Source: UBA2421 sp002343075
Lineage (GTDB): Bacteria > Planctomycetota > Phycisphaerae > Tepidisphaerales > Tepidisphaeraceae
Length of the DNA stretch: 64,000 nucleotides
Assembly: GCA_937982565.1 (NCBI GenBank)
Contig: CALJLN010000021.1
Span: 11,132-75,131, forward strand
Direction: 5' to 3'
The notes under the pieces: model-generated
Databases searched by the model: none
The model's input: the letters and a program-made list of their open reading frames with translations, nothing else
What the model was told of the DNA's origin: nothing
Made by a program: the position numbers and the translations under genes
Shown: piece by piece, positions 50,733-59,328 of the stretch
Layout of the letters: every line of letters begins with the position of its first letter
Numbering within the stretch: the stretch's first letter is position 1

Positions 50733-50885
50733 TGTGGATGTTTTTTCGAGCGCGCTGTACTAGTTCCCAATGTGGAACGTCGCCGGCAGCGCTCCGTGAT
50801 CGATCTGTTCAATGTTGAACGCCGTTGGAGTGCTCGGGTCGCCGTGATGCTCCACGGCGTTCGATGACAAACGGCGGACTGCGGC

Positions 50886-50891
50886 TAAAAT
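50886..50891 (+). promoter_or_regulatory. -10-like hexamer of secY, leaderless type
   Basis: TAAAAT lies 9 nt upstream of the secY ATG. The surrounding sequence CTGCGGCTAAAA-GGTTC resembles that before the M20 peptidase gene. The site could give secY its own transcript. Confidence 0.4.
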
Positions 50892-50900
50892 CTGGTTCGT

Positions 50901-52313
50901 ATGATCAAGACGTTTATCAACATCTTTAAAGTGCCGGAACTGCGGAACAAGGTGCTGTTCACCTTTTTCATGCTTGCGATCTATCGCATCGGCTACCATG
51001 TGCCGCTCCCCGGCGTCGATCAGGATGCCTTTGCGAGGATGGCAGAGCAGGCATCGCAGGACAATTCCGCAGCGGGTCGGCTCGCTTCATACGTCTCGAT
51101 TTTTTCCGGCGGCAACCTCAGTCAATCGACCGTGTTCGGCCTGGGTGTGATGCCTTACATTTCTGCATCGATTATCTTTCAACTCCTCTCGACGGTCGTT
51201 CCGTCTCTGGAGAAGCTGAAGAAGGAAGGGCAGACCGGCCAGCGAAAGATTCAAGAATGGACTCGCTACGCCACGGTCCCGCTCGCGCTGGTTCAGGCGA
51301 TATTCTGGCTGAGCTACATGCACAACACGTCGCCGTCGTTGGTGCAATCAACGTTTGCTGATGGCTGGCATAGCACGGCGTTCTGGTTTGTCGGCGTTGC
51401 TTCGCTGACCGCGGGTTGCGTGTTTTTGATGTGGCTTGGCGAGCAGATCGATGAGTACGGCCTAGGTAACGGCGTGTCACTCATTATCCTGGCCGGTATC
51501 GTCTGCCGCATGCCCGCAGCCATATCCGAGCTTGTTGCGCTCAGTAATTTCTCTGGTACCGCCGACGCCTCGAAGCCGATCGGTGTTGGGCAGGTGTTGT
51601 TCCTGCTTGGCTCGTTCATCGCGGTTGTGGCCGGCTCGATTCTGGTTACACAGGCTCAACGCCGCATCCCCATTCAGCAGGCGAAGCACACGCGCGGCCG
51701 TAAAGTCTACGGCGGGCAGAAGCAGTACCTCCCGCTACGCGTGAATCATGGCGGCGTGATGCCAATCATCTTCGCGCAGTCGCTGATGTTATTCCCGGGT
51801 GTCTTGTTCGGCTGGCTCAATGGCGTCGTGAACACTGGCGGCGCTGCATCCAACTGGATTGGATCCCTGATCGCTTTTCTTAACAATGAGTTCGGGAGGG
51901 GGGCTTTTGTCTACATCCTGACCGAAGTGGTGATGATTTACTTCTTCGCATACTTCTGGACGACGGTGCAGTTTCAGCCCAAGGAAATGGCCAACCAGTT
52001 GCGGGATTACGGGAGCTTTATTCCCGGTCTCCGTCCGGGTAAACGGACTGCGGACTACCTCGAACGCTTGATGATGCGAATGACGTTTGTCGGTGCGGCA
52101 TTCTTATGCGTGATTGCAGTTGTGCCCACAGCGATCAGTGCATGGATGAACATCCCGTACACAATCACGGCTTTCCTCGGTGGGACGGGGCTGCTCATTG
52201 TTGTGAGCGTGGCACTCGACATGGTACAGCGCATCGAAGCCAACCTCATGATGCGCAACTACGGCGGGTTCCTGGGCGATGGTGGTAAGCGGATTAAAGG
52301 GCGACAGTCCTGA
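50901..52313 (+). CDS. secY: Preprotein translocase subunit SecY
   Basis: The 470 residues form about ten membrane helices of the Sec channel. Typical parts are RNKVLFTFFMLAIYRIGYHVPLPGVD (plug entry), GLGVMPYISASIIFQLL, RRIPIQQAKHTRGRKVYGGQ and FIPGLRPGKRTADYLERL in the cytoplasmic loops that bind SecA and ribosomes. Adenylate kinase, often next in the cluster, is not present. Confidence 0.97.
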   Translation: MIKTFINIFKVPELRNKVLFTFFMLAIYRIGYHVPLPGVDQDAFARMAEQASQDNSAAGRLASYVSIFSGGNLSQSTVFGLGVMPYISASIIFQLLSTVVPSLEKLKKEGQTGQRKIQEWTRYATVPLALVQAIFWLSYMHNTSPSLVQSTFADGWHSTAFWFVGVASLTAGCVFLMWLGEQIDEYGLGNGVSLIILAGIVCRMPAAISELVALSNFSGTADASKPIGVGQVLFLLGSFIAVVAGSILVTQAQRRIPIQQAKHTRGRKVYGGQKQYLPLRVNHGGVMPIIFAQSLMLFPGVLFGWLNGVVNTGGAASNWIGSLIAFLNNEFGRGAFVYILTEVVMIYFFAYFWTTVQFQPKEMANQLRDYGSFIPGLRPGKRTADYLERLMMRMTFVGAAFLCVIAVVPTAISAWMNIPYTITAFLGGTGLLIVVSVALDMVQRIEANLMMRNYGGFLGDGGKRIKGRQS

Positions 52314-52323
52314 TGTGGAGCAG

Positions 52324-52385
52324 GCAGTCAGCGGTTGGCATGAGGCAGGAGTGAACTGCCGATTGCCCTCTGCCTGCTGCGGACT
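52324..52385 (+). repeat. Two heptamer arms upstream of map
   Basis: Left arm GCAGTCA, GCGGTTG, GCATGAG, GCAGGAG (52324-52351) and right arm GCCGATT, GCCCTCT, GCCTGCT, GCGGACT (52358-52385) are phased at 7 bp and partly complementary. The right arm ends 5 nt before the map ATG. Confidence 0.65.
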
Positions 52386-52390
52386 GAAAC

Positions 52391-53185
52391 ATGCCGATCA
52401 TTCTAAAAACACGCCGCGAGATTGAGATGATGCGGCGAGCCGGTCAGATCGGCTGTGAGATTCTCGCCGCGATGCGCGAGGTCGTGCGTGCTGGGGTCAC
52501 CACTTTTGAACTTAACGAGATTGCTCGTGAGCTATTGGCAAAGCGAAACGCTATCGGGATGAGCAAGAATTATCCCGACTACAAACCAGGCACCGGCTAC
52601 CCCGCCGAGACTTGTCTGAGCATCAATGAAGAAGTGGTGCACGGCATTCCCGGCCCACGGCAACTGAAAGACGGGGACATCATCACCCTCGATTTGGCGC
52701 TGCGGGTCGAAGGCTATTGTGCCGATACCGCCACAACGGTTGCTGTCGGGCAGGTGAGTGACAAGGTCAATAAGCTAGTGAATGTGACTCGCGACACACT
52801 CGCGATCGCGCTAAAGCAGATCAAGCCGGGGCGTAAATGGAGCGACATCGCTCGGCTGATGCAGTACCACGTTGAAAGCAACGGCTTCAACGTGGTTCGA
52901 GAGTTCGTTGGCCACGGTGTAGGCCGGAGCATGCACGAAGACCCTAAAGTACCTAACTTCGTGACAGCAGAGCAGTTACGTGGCGATTTTAAACTGCGCC
53001 CGGGGATGACTTTTGCGGTTGAACCAATGGTTGTCATCGGCCGACGCGACGTCCATCAATTGCCGGATGGTTGGACCGTTGTCACCGAAGACGGGCAGCC
53101 AGCGGCGCACTTTGAACATACGATTGCCGTCACCGAAGCGGGTGCCGACATTCTAACCGATGGCCGCCCTCCGTGGGGCCTATAG
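52391..53185 (+). CDS. map: Methionine aminopeptidase type I
   Basis: Removes the initiator Met from nascent proteins. The 264 residues have GYPAETCLSINEEVVHGIP, then Asp ligands in LDLALRVEGYCADTATTV, His in REFVGHGVGRSMHEDP, Glu in FAVEPM and the final Glu in AHFEHTIAVTE; the metal site looks intact. It lies in the usual secY-adk-map neighbourhood, without adk. Confidence 0.96.
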   Translation: MPIILKTRREIEMMRRAGQIGCEILAAMREVVRAGVTTFELNEIARELLAKRNAIGMSKNYPDYKPGTGYPAETCLSINEEVVHGIPGPRQLKDGDIITLDLALRVEGYCADTATTVAVGQVSDKVNKLVNVTRDTLAIALKQIKPGRKWSDIARLMQYHVESNGFNVVREFVGHGVGRSMHEDPKVPNFVTAEQLRGDFKLRPGMTFAVEPMVVIGRRDVHQLPDGWTVVTEDGQPAAHFEHTIAVTEAGADILTDGRPPWGL

Positions 53186-53201
53186 AATTGCGGTTTTGCG
53201 A

Positions 53202-53231
53202 TTGGCAATGGCGGAGTGATTTTGTTACAAT
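53202..53231 (+). promoter_or_regulatory. Candidate internal promoter for rpmJ-rpsM
   Basis: TTGGCA (53202-53207), an 18-nt spacer and TACAAT (53226-53231) lie 50 nt before rpmJ, in the gap after map where infA is often found. Confidence 0.4.
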
Positions 53232-53282
53232 TTCCAATTCCTTAGTCCGAGGCGGGCTGAGGGTTGGCTTTGAGGTGTCACC

Positions 53283-53396
53283 ATGAAGGTTCGAGCAAGC
53301 GTGAGGCGAATTTGCGAAAATTGCAAGATCGTCCGCCGAAAGGGCGTTGTGCGGGTGATCTGCACGAACGTGAAACATAAACAGAAGCAAGGATAA
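53283..53396 (+). CDS. rpmJ: 50S ribosomal protein L36 (zinc form)
   Basis: A 37-residue protein starting MKVRASVRRICENCKIVRRK and ending KHKQKQG. C-x2-C, then Cys and His at the right spacing give the zinc-binding form. GAGGTG lies just before the ATG. Correct neighbourhood (before rpsM) and length. Confidence 0.95.
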   Translation: MKVRASVRRICENCKIVRRKGVVRVICTNVKHKQKQG

Positions 53397-53486
53397 GGAA
53401 CCGACAAGCCGTCGGCCACACATAGCGGCGATCGCTTGTTGATCTAAGCCCGCGTTTCTGGCTGGCAGTCAGTCTCAGGAGCAACC

Positions 53487-53873
53487 ATGCCCCGTATTGC
53501 AGGTATCGATATTCCGCCGGATAAGAAGATCAAGATCAGCCTTCGCTACCTCTACGGCGTTGGCCCGTCGAACGCGTTGGTGATTTTGAAAGAAGCAGGC
53601 ATTGATCCCGAACGCCGTGCGAAAGATTTGAGCGAAGATGAATTGGCCAAGATCATTGGCATTCTTGATAAAGACATCTTGGTCGAGGGTGCCCTTCGCA
53701 GGACGATTCAGCAGAATGTCGGTCGGCTTCGCGAGATCGGCAGCCACCGCGGCAACCGACATCGCCGCAGCTTGCCCGTGCGCGGCCAGCGTACTCGTTC
53801 AAACGCGCGTACACGAAAAGGCCCGCGTAAGACAGTCGCAGGCAAGAAGGGCGTCAAGGAACTTGGCAAGTAG
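53487..53873 (+). CDS. rpsM: 30S ribosomal protein S13
   Basis: The 128 residues have MPRIAGIDIPPDKKIKISLRYLYGVGP and the tail RTRSNARTRKGPRKTVAGKK that contacts tRNA. AGGAG lies 6 nt before the ATG. Confidence 0.97.
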   Translation: MPRIAGIDIPPDKKIKISLRYLYGVGPSNALVILKEAGIDPERRAKDLSEDELAKIIGILDKDILVEGALRRTIQQNVGRLREIGSHRGNRHRRSLPVRGQRTRSNARTRKGPRKTVAGKKGVKELGK

Positions 53874-54002
53874 TCCGCAAGTAGTTTGTCCGGAGCGATG
53901 GATCGGCAGCCCGGTGTGGTGTGCTGGTACGCGGCCGACAGCTTTGGGTGTGTATTCGCGGGGACGGCGTAGTCCGGTTGATCCGCAGGAGATGGTTTTC
54001 AG

Positions 54003-54407
54003 ATGGCAGAAGCAGGCAAAGGCGGCGCTAAATCAGGTGCCAAGAAGAAGATTCGCAAGGGTGTCACGAAGGGCATTGTTTTCGTCAAATCGACGTTTAA
54101 CAACACTCTCGTCACTATCACCGATACTAACGGCGAGACCATTTCATGGGCCAGCGCCGGCTGCGTCGGTTTTAAGGGTGCGCGAAAGAGCACTCCGTTC
54201 GCCGCCGGTCGTGCCGCCGAGAAAGCTGCCAACGAAGCCAAAAAGCACGGCATGATTGAAGTGGAAGTGCGTGTAAAAGGACCTGGCGCGGGCCGCGAGC
54301 AGGCGATCCTCAATCTTCAGAACTCAGGGTTGAAGATCTCCGGAATTGAAGACGTTACCCCGCTGCCCCACAACGGTTGCCGACCGCCGAAAAAGCGGCG
54401 CGTGTAA
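54003..54407 (+). CDS. rpsK: 30S ribosomal protein S11
   Basis: The 134 residues have KGIVFVKSTFNNTLVTITDTNGETISWASAG and the C-terminal DVTPLPHNGCRPPKKRRV. rpsD, which normally follows, is absent here; rpoA is next, 130 nt downstream. Confidence 0.97.
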   Translation: MAEAGKGGAKSGAKKKIRKGVTKGIVFVKSTFNNTLVTITDTNGETISWASAGCVGFKGARKSTPFAAGRAAEKAANEAKKHGMIEVEVRVKGPGAGREQAILNLQNSGLKISGIEDVTPLPHNGCRPPKKRRV

Positions 54408-54537
54408 TCGGTTTGCTACTGGCTTTTTCATAACTTGAACTATTGAGCTTCGCTCTCGCGAGGCTGGCATACAGATGGTCCTCATCGTCGAGGACGGGAA
54501 CTGCCGGCAATCGGGATGCGAGCAGGAGAATTCTGAG

Positions 54538-55578
54538 ATGCGTATTCGATGGCGTGGTTTAGAATTGCCGTCCCGCGTGGTTCGCGACGAGCAGGCATCA
54601 ACCGACACTTTTGGAAGATTCAGTGCCGAGCCTTTCGAGCGCGGCTTTGGCACCACGGTCGGCAATAGCCTGCGACGGATTCTGCTATCCTCGCTCGAAG
54701 GTGCCGCTGTCACCCATGTTCGGCTCAAAGGTGCCGACCACGAGTTCACAAGCCTGCCGGGCGTCCAGGAAGATGTCACGGACATCATTCTGAACGTCAA
54801 GAGCCTGGTGGTGAAACTCGACGGTGATGAAACCAAAGAAATGCGCCTGACGGCCAAGAAAGCTGGCCCTGTCACAGCCGGCATGATTGAGGCCGATACT
54901 TCAATCAGCATCATCAACAAGGATCTTGTCATCGCGACGTTGACTGAAGACGTCGAGTTCGACATGACGCTTCGCGTTGCCAAGGGCCGCGGTTATGTTA
55001 CGGCCTCTGAGAACATTGACGACGAAGGCGACACTCAAGAACTGGGACTTATCGCAGTCGACAGCATTTACTCTCCCGTTACTCGTGTTCGTTACTCGAC
55101 CGAAGACGCGCGGGTTGGACAGAAGACCGACTATGATCGCATGATCCTTGAGATCTGGACGAACGGCACCGTCTCGCCGGAAATGGCGCTCGTAGAGGCT
55201 GCAAAAATCCTACGCAAGCATCTGAACCCGTTCGTGCAGTATTTTGAGTTGGGCCACGACGTTGCCAGCGATGACGCGATTGCCGCTCTTCGCGATGCCA
55301 ACAAGGCAATGATCGATCCCGACCTGCGGCAGAAACTGGGCATGACGGTCCAGGAACTTGATCTCTCAGTTCGTGCAAACAACTGCCTCGAGTCGGCACG
55401 TATCTCATCCGTCCGGGATCTCGTACAGAAGAACGATTCTGAGCTTCTGAAGGTGCGTAGTTTTGGAAAGACCAGCCTTCGCGAAGTGAAACGTCGCCTT
55501 GCCGATATGGGACTGAGCCTTGGGATGGATCTCAGCCACAGCGGCGCGGCCGAGGATGGCGGCGGGGCGATGGAGTGA
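54538..55578 (+). CDS. rpoA: DNA-directed RNA polymerase subunit alpha
   Basis: The 346 residues have an N-terminal domain, FERGFGTTVGNSLRRILLSSLEGAA and DVEFDMTLRVAKGRGYVTA, and a C-terminal domain from about residue 265 with LDLSVRANNCLESARISSVRDLVQK, in which Arg contacts UP elements. ATG 54538 has AGGAG 9 nt upstream; the frame from 54475 is rejected. Confidence 0.97.
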   Translation: MRIRWRGLELPSRVVRDEQASTDTFGRFSAEPFERGFGTTVGNSLRRILLSSLEGAAVTHVRLKGADHEFTSLPGVQEDVTDIILNVKSLVVKLDGDETKEMRLTAKKAGPVTAGMIEADTSISIINKDLVIATLTEDVEFDMTLRVAKGRGYVTASENIDDEGDTQELGLIAVDSIYSPVTRVRYSTEDARVGQKTDYDRMILEIWTNGTVSPEMALVEAAKILRKHLNPFVQYFELGHDVASDDAIAALRDANKAMIDPDLRQKLGMTVQELDLSVRANNCLESARISSVRDLVQKNDSELLKVRSFGKTSLREVKRRLADMGLSLGMDLSHSGAAEDGGGAME

Positions 55579-55714
55579 TTGGCTAGGTTGAACAGTTCGG
55601 TAGGATGTTAGAAATATTGTGCGTCGGCAGGACGTTGCGGACCGGTGGCAGTGCCGGATTGCGCGGTGTGCTGAGTGACGATCGGAAGCCGGCAGGCAGT
55701 ATTCTGGAGTTGAT

Positions 55715-56272
55715 ATGAGTTCACATATGTTATTCGGCCGGCAACTCAGCCGGGATACGGAGCATCGAATTGCGATGCGACGGAATCTTGTGCAGTCGCT
55801 GTTTGAACACGGCAAGGTTCGCACGACTCACCCCAAGGCCAAGGAAGTTAAGGCGTTCGCCGAAAAGTTGATCACCTTGGCGAAGAGGGGCATTGGTGCA
55901 ACTGGCAATGACGCCGGTCGACTCAAGTTGCTCTACCGCCGGCGGGTGCTATCTCAATTGAATGATCGTCGGCTTGTGGATGAGAATCAGGATTTTCTCA
56001 CCGGCGAGACCAAGACGGTCGTCCAGCGGTTGTTTAACGAGATCGCTCCGAAATTTGTCGATCGAGACGGCGGTTACACCCGCATCACCAAGACCGCCGA
56101 CTTTCGAATCGGCGACGGCAGTTCGCTCGTGGTACTGTCGCTGGTAGGCAATCTGGAGAAACCCAAGGGCACCGTTCGCAAGAGTGCAGGCCTCCGCGGG
56201 AAGCGATACACGAAGCGAACCGAGTTTGCCAAGAAGGCCCTCAAGGCCAAGGCTGAGCCGGTAGCGGCTTAA
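55715..56272 (+). CDS. rplQ: 50S ribosomal protein L17, extended
   Basis: The core (GRQLSRDTEHRIAMRRNLVQSLFEHGKVRTTHPKAKE) is standard. The protein of 185 residues is longer than the usual 115-130. The extra residues include an insertion (RRRVLSQLNDRRLVDENQDFLTGE) before the RITKTADFRIGDGSSL region and a Lys/Ala-rich tail. It ends the alpha operon and is followed by a terminator. Confidence 0.95.
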   Translation: MSSHMLFGRQLSRDTEHRIAMRRNLVQSLFEHGKVRTTHPKAKEVKAFAEKLITLAKRGIGATGNDAGRLKLLYRRRVLSQLNDRRLVDENQDFLTGETKTVVQRLFNEIAPKFVDRDGGYTRITKTADFRIGDGSSLVVLSLVGNLEKPKGTVRKSAGLRGKRYTKRTEFAKKALKAKAEPVAA

Positions 56273-56300
56273 AATCGGCTCGCCCATGCCGATAATCGAA

Positions 56301-56345
56301 GAAGGCTCCTCCGCGTGACAGCGAGTGTCCGGCGGAGGAGCCTTC
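56301..56345 (+). terminator. Terminator at the end of the ribosomal cluster
   Basis: A 14-bp perfect stem GAAGGCTCCTCCGC/GCGGAGGAGCCTTC with a 17-nt loop lies 28 nt after the rplQ stop. It is followed by CGGGCATTTCC rather than a clear T-run. Confidence 0.6.
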
Positions 56346-56571
56346 GGGCATTTCCTGATGAAGTTCCCAGTTTTGCAACCTTTGTGTTTCGGTTGCGTAT
56401 TGTGATAAAGTGTGATTTCGGTATCAGTCATCTGGAGGCGTGCGTCGTCAATATATTGTGCGCCGAGGAATCGAGAACACAATCGGCTGGCTTTGAAAGT
56501 AGTTGACCGGAGACCTTAGCCTCCTGGCGCAATGGGTAGTTACGGGCCGGGTAAGATCGAGAGTTGCCTGC
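56346..56571 (+). other. Non-coding gap upstream of the glycosyltransferase gene
   Basis: No gene is seen. AT-rich parts at 56375-56420 contain TTGTGT-N16-GATAAA, a possible promoter, not strong enough to call. No Shine-Dalgarno lies before the ATG at 56572. Confidence 0.3.
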
Positions 56572-58164
56572 ATGTGGGAGAATTTTAACGCCATCAAAGC
56601 TGTTTTTATGGCGATGTACATCGCCATTTTGATGTTGGTTGCACTCTACGGAATGCATCGCTACATCCTGGTGTTTCTCTACATTAAGCATCGTAAAAAT
56701 GCTTACCAGCCCAAGGGCCGGTTTGGAGAACTTCCTTTCATCACGATTCAGCTACCAATGTTCAACGAGTCTTCGGTGGCCGAGCGTATCATTCGTGCCA
56801 CCTGCGCGATTGACTACCCTCGCGAAAAACTGGAAGTGCAGGTCCTTGACGACAGCACAGACGGCTCGGCTGCCATTGCGAGCGAGGAAGTGAAGCGGTG
56901 GCAGGAGAGGGGCCACTTAATCAGCTACATCCACCGATCAAATCGTGTGGGCTTCAAGGCCGGCGCACTGCAGGAGGGAATGCGCGTTGCACGCGGGGAA
57001 CTCATTGCAATTTTCGATGCCGACTTCGTACCCCCCTCAGACATTTTACGCAACGTGGTTGACTTCTTTACCGACGAGAATGTCGGCATGGTGCAGGTGC
57101 GGTGGGATCACCTTAACCGCGACGCGTCGCTGCTTACGCGCAGCCAAGCGATGTTTCTAGACGGCCATTTTGTCATCGAACACACCGCAAGAAACCGCAG
57201 CGGTCGATTCATGCACTTCAATGGCACTGCAGGCGTGTGGCGCCGCTCGACCATCGAGGATGCCGGCGGCTGGCAACACGACACACTCACTGAAGATTTA
57301 GACTTGAGCTATCGGGCTCAGCTAAAAGGATGGCAATTTGTTTATCTGCCACAGTACGCCGCACCGGCGGAACTGCCGCCGGAGATGATCGCGTTTAAAC
57401 AGCAGGCGCATCGTTGGACCAAGGGCAGTGCGCAAACCGGCCTGAAGCTGCTGCCCCGAATTCTCAGGAGCAAACATCTACCGAGGTCGATCAAAAGCGA
57501 GGCATTTTTTCACCTCACCAACACGGTTGTCTATCCTCTGATGGTGCTGCTCACCTTGTTGATGTACCCCGCGTTCATCTATTCTGACGGCCCCTGGAAG
57601 AACATAGGCTGGGGAAAGGTGCTGTTCAGCGTCAGTTTGTTTGTGCTCGCCACATGTTCCGCCAGTACGTTTTTTGTGTTCGCCCAGCGAGAGTTGTTTG
57701 GAAAACAGGCAACTTGGCGCTCAATCCTTGCGCTGCCGATGTTAATGGCCCTCGGCGTGGGGATTTGTGTCAATAACACCAAGGCATTCATTGAGGCAAT
57801 CTGGTCATACTATTTCGGCAAGAAGGCCAGCGGGGAGTTTGTCCGTACTCCGAAGTACGGCGTGACTGGCAGACACGGCCGGCGGGATTTCAGGCCCGTG
57901 AACGTTTTCACGTTCAAGAGGCTGGCCGTGCCAATCCTCGAGATCGCCTTCGGAATCTACATGTGCTGCTTCATCTTTATCAGTGCCTACTACAACTACG
58001 CCATCATCAGCTTGCCATTCTTGATGATTTTTGCTGGCGGCTACCTCTATGTCGGCTTCAGCAGCCTGCAGGTGTTGTGGCAGATGCATCAATATCAGCA
58101 GCAGGAGACCGCACTTGCTGCAGCGGAACTGGCAAAGGGTGAGGTGGAAGTGCCGACGATTTAG
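56572..58164 (+). CDS. Membrane glycosyltransferase family 2 (cellulose-synthase-like)
   Basis: A processive-type glycosyltransferase of 530 residues. An N-terminal helix (about 9-38) precedes the GT2 domain with DDSTDG (Asp93/94), AIFDADF (149-151), TLTEDLDLSYR (Asp242) and the QQAHRW motif (277-282). Four or more C-terminal helices follow. The D, DxD, TED and QxxRW set places it with the CESA/CelA-like and beta-mannan/glucomannan type enzymes. No PilZ domain is visible. ATG 56572 is used instead of the upstream TTG at 56503. Confidence 0.9.
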   Translation: MWENFNAIKAVFMAMYIAILMLVALYGMHRYILVFLYIKHRKNAYQPKGRFGELPFITIQLPMFNESSVAERIIRATCAIDYPREKLEVQVLDDSTDGSAAIASEEVKRWQERGHLISYIHRSNRVGFKAGALQEGMRVARGELIAIFDADFVPPSDILRNVVDFFTDENVGMVQVRWDHLNRDASLLTRSQAMFLDGHFVIEHTARNRSGRFMHFNGTAGVWRRSTIEDAGGWQHDTLTEDLDLSYRAQLKGWQFVYLPQYAAPAELPPEMIAFKQQAHRWTKGSAQTGLKLLPRILRSKHLPRSIKSEAFFHLTNTVVYPLMVLLTLLMYPAFIYSDGPWKNIGWGKVLFSVSLFVLATCSASTFFVFAQRELFGKQATWRSILALPMLMALGVGICVNNTKAFIEAIWSYYFGKKASGEFVRTPKYGVTGRHGRRDFRPVNVFTFKRLAVPILEIAFGIYMCCFIFISAYYNYAIISLPFLMIFAGGYLYVGFSSLQVLWQMHQYQQQETALAAAELAKGEVEVPTI

Positions 58165-58196
58165 CGCCGAAATGCCCCGCGGTCACGCCGGGGAGT

Positions 58197-59201
58197 TTAG
58201 AGCCACTTCCATCGCCGAAACATCACAAGAAGCGAAATGATCGAGCCCACCAGGATTCCCATCGAAACGTAGAAGCCGACATTTGAGCGTAACGTCGCCT
58301 GAAACCACGGCGTCTCAAAATTCTGACCATAAAAGCTAGTGATGACCGTCGCGGGCAGGGCAGTCACTGTGATGATTGTCAGTGCTTTCATCACCTTGTT
58401 GAGGTTGTTGCTTACACTCGACATGTAGATATCGCGCGCGCCGACAATCAGATCACGATACAGTTCGATCATTTCCACCGCCCGCACCAGATGATCAAGC
58501 ACATCGCGCAGGTAGATTCGCGTTGATTCACGAATGAAAGGCACTTCGCCTCGTGTCAACTGCGCTATCACTTCTCGCTGAGGTCCGATGATGCGGCGAA
58601 AGTTCAGCAGCTCTCGCTTTTTCTGCGCAATTCTCGGTAGAAGCGCTTCGGTGGGCTTTGTAGCTGCCTGCTCTTCAAGATCGTCAATTTCCTCCTGAAG
58701 CCAGTCAAGAATTGGTGTGTAGTTATCCACAAGTAAATCGAGAAGGCTATGCAGCAGCATGTCGATGCCGCTGTCGAGCACGAGGTTGGGATCGGTCTCA
58801 GCGCGCATGCGCACATCACGGATGCTGCGATGTTCCTCTTCGTGGATCGTAAGAAGGTAACGCGAGGAAACGAACATGTCGATTTCCTTGGTGCGCAGCT
58901 GGTCACGAAATGTTTCCAGGTCAGGCCCGTGAATCACCATGTAGAAGTACGATTCGTTACAGACTTCCCCGGTATGACGATAAGGCTCAATCTTGGGCCG
59001 CTGCGAATACTGAATACTGTCTTCGATTGCCAGCGGGTGGAACCCGAACACTTCGTCGAGCAGGTAAAGCTCTTCGTCAGTTGGCTTGCTCATGTCGAGC
59101 CAGAAAACTGCCTTCTGGTCGCGCATGGCACGAATAAGAGTCGCCTCGTCAGTCTCGCGGCTGATCTTCCCGTCGCCGAACTTGATGAACGCGGTCAGCA
59201 T
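58197..59201 (-). CDS. corA: CorA family magnesium/divalent-cation transporter, variant motif
   Basis: The 334 residues have the cytoplasmic funnel (EELYLLDEVFGFHPLAIEDS, LLDLLVDNYTPILDWLQEEID), two C-terminal membrane helices and the selectivity loop. The loop reads SFYGQNFETPW: Gln replaces the usual Met of YGMN. The C-terminus keeps the basic FRRWKWL. Start ATG 59201 is used instead of 59264. Divergent from the M20 peptidase gene. Selectivity for Mg, Co or Zn cannot be decided. Confidence 0.9.
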   Translation of the reverse strand: MLTAFIKFGDGKISRETDEATLIRAMRDQKAVFWLDMSKPTDEELYLLDEVFGFHPLAIEDSIQYSQRPKIEPYRHTGEVCNESYFYMVIHGPDLETFRDQLRTKEIDMFVSSRYLLTIHEEEHRSIRDVRMRAETDPNLVLDSGIDMLLHSLLDLLVDNYTPILDWLQEEIDDLEEQAATKPTEALLPRIAQKKRELLNFRRIIGPQREVIAQLTRGEVPFIRESTRIYLRDVLDHLVRAVEMIELYRDLIVGARDIYMSSVSNNLNKVMKALTIITVTALPATVITSFYGQNFETPWFQATLRSNVGFYVSMGILVGSIISLLVMFRRWKWL

Positions 59202-59315
59202 GGCTCCCGGTGAATATAGCCGCAGATCGCCGCAGATGAATGCGCGGGCGACACGAAATCTCAACTCCCCGTCACGTCAGGTTGCCGGATGCGTGCAACG
59301 GACGCCCTCTGCGGC

Positions 59316-59322
59316 TAAAAAT
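59316..59322 (+). promoter_or_regulatory. -10-like element of the M20 peptidase gene, leaderless type
   Basis: TAAAAAT lies 6-7 nt before the ATG at 59329, in the context CTGCGGCTAAAA shared with secY. No Shine-Dalgarno site is present. Confidence 0.35.
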
Positions 59323-59328
59323 AGGTTC

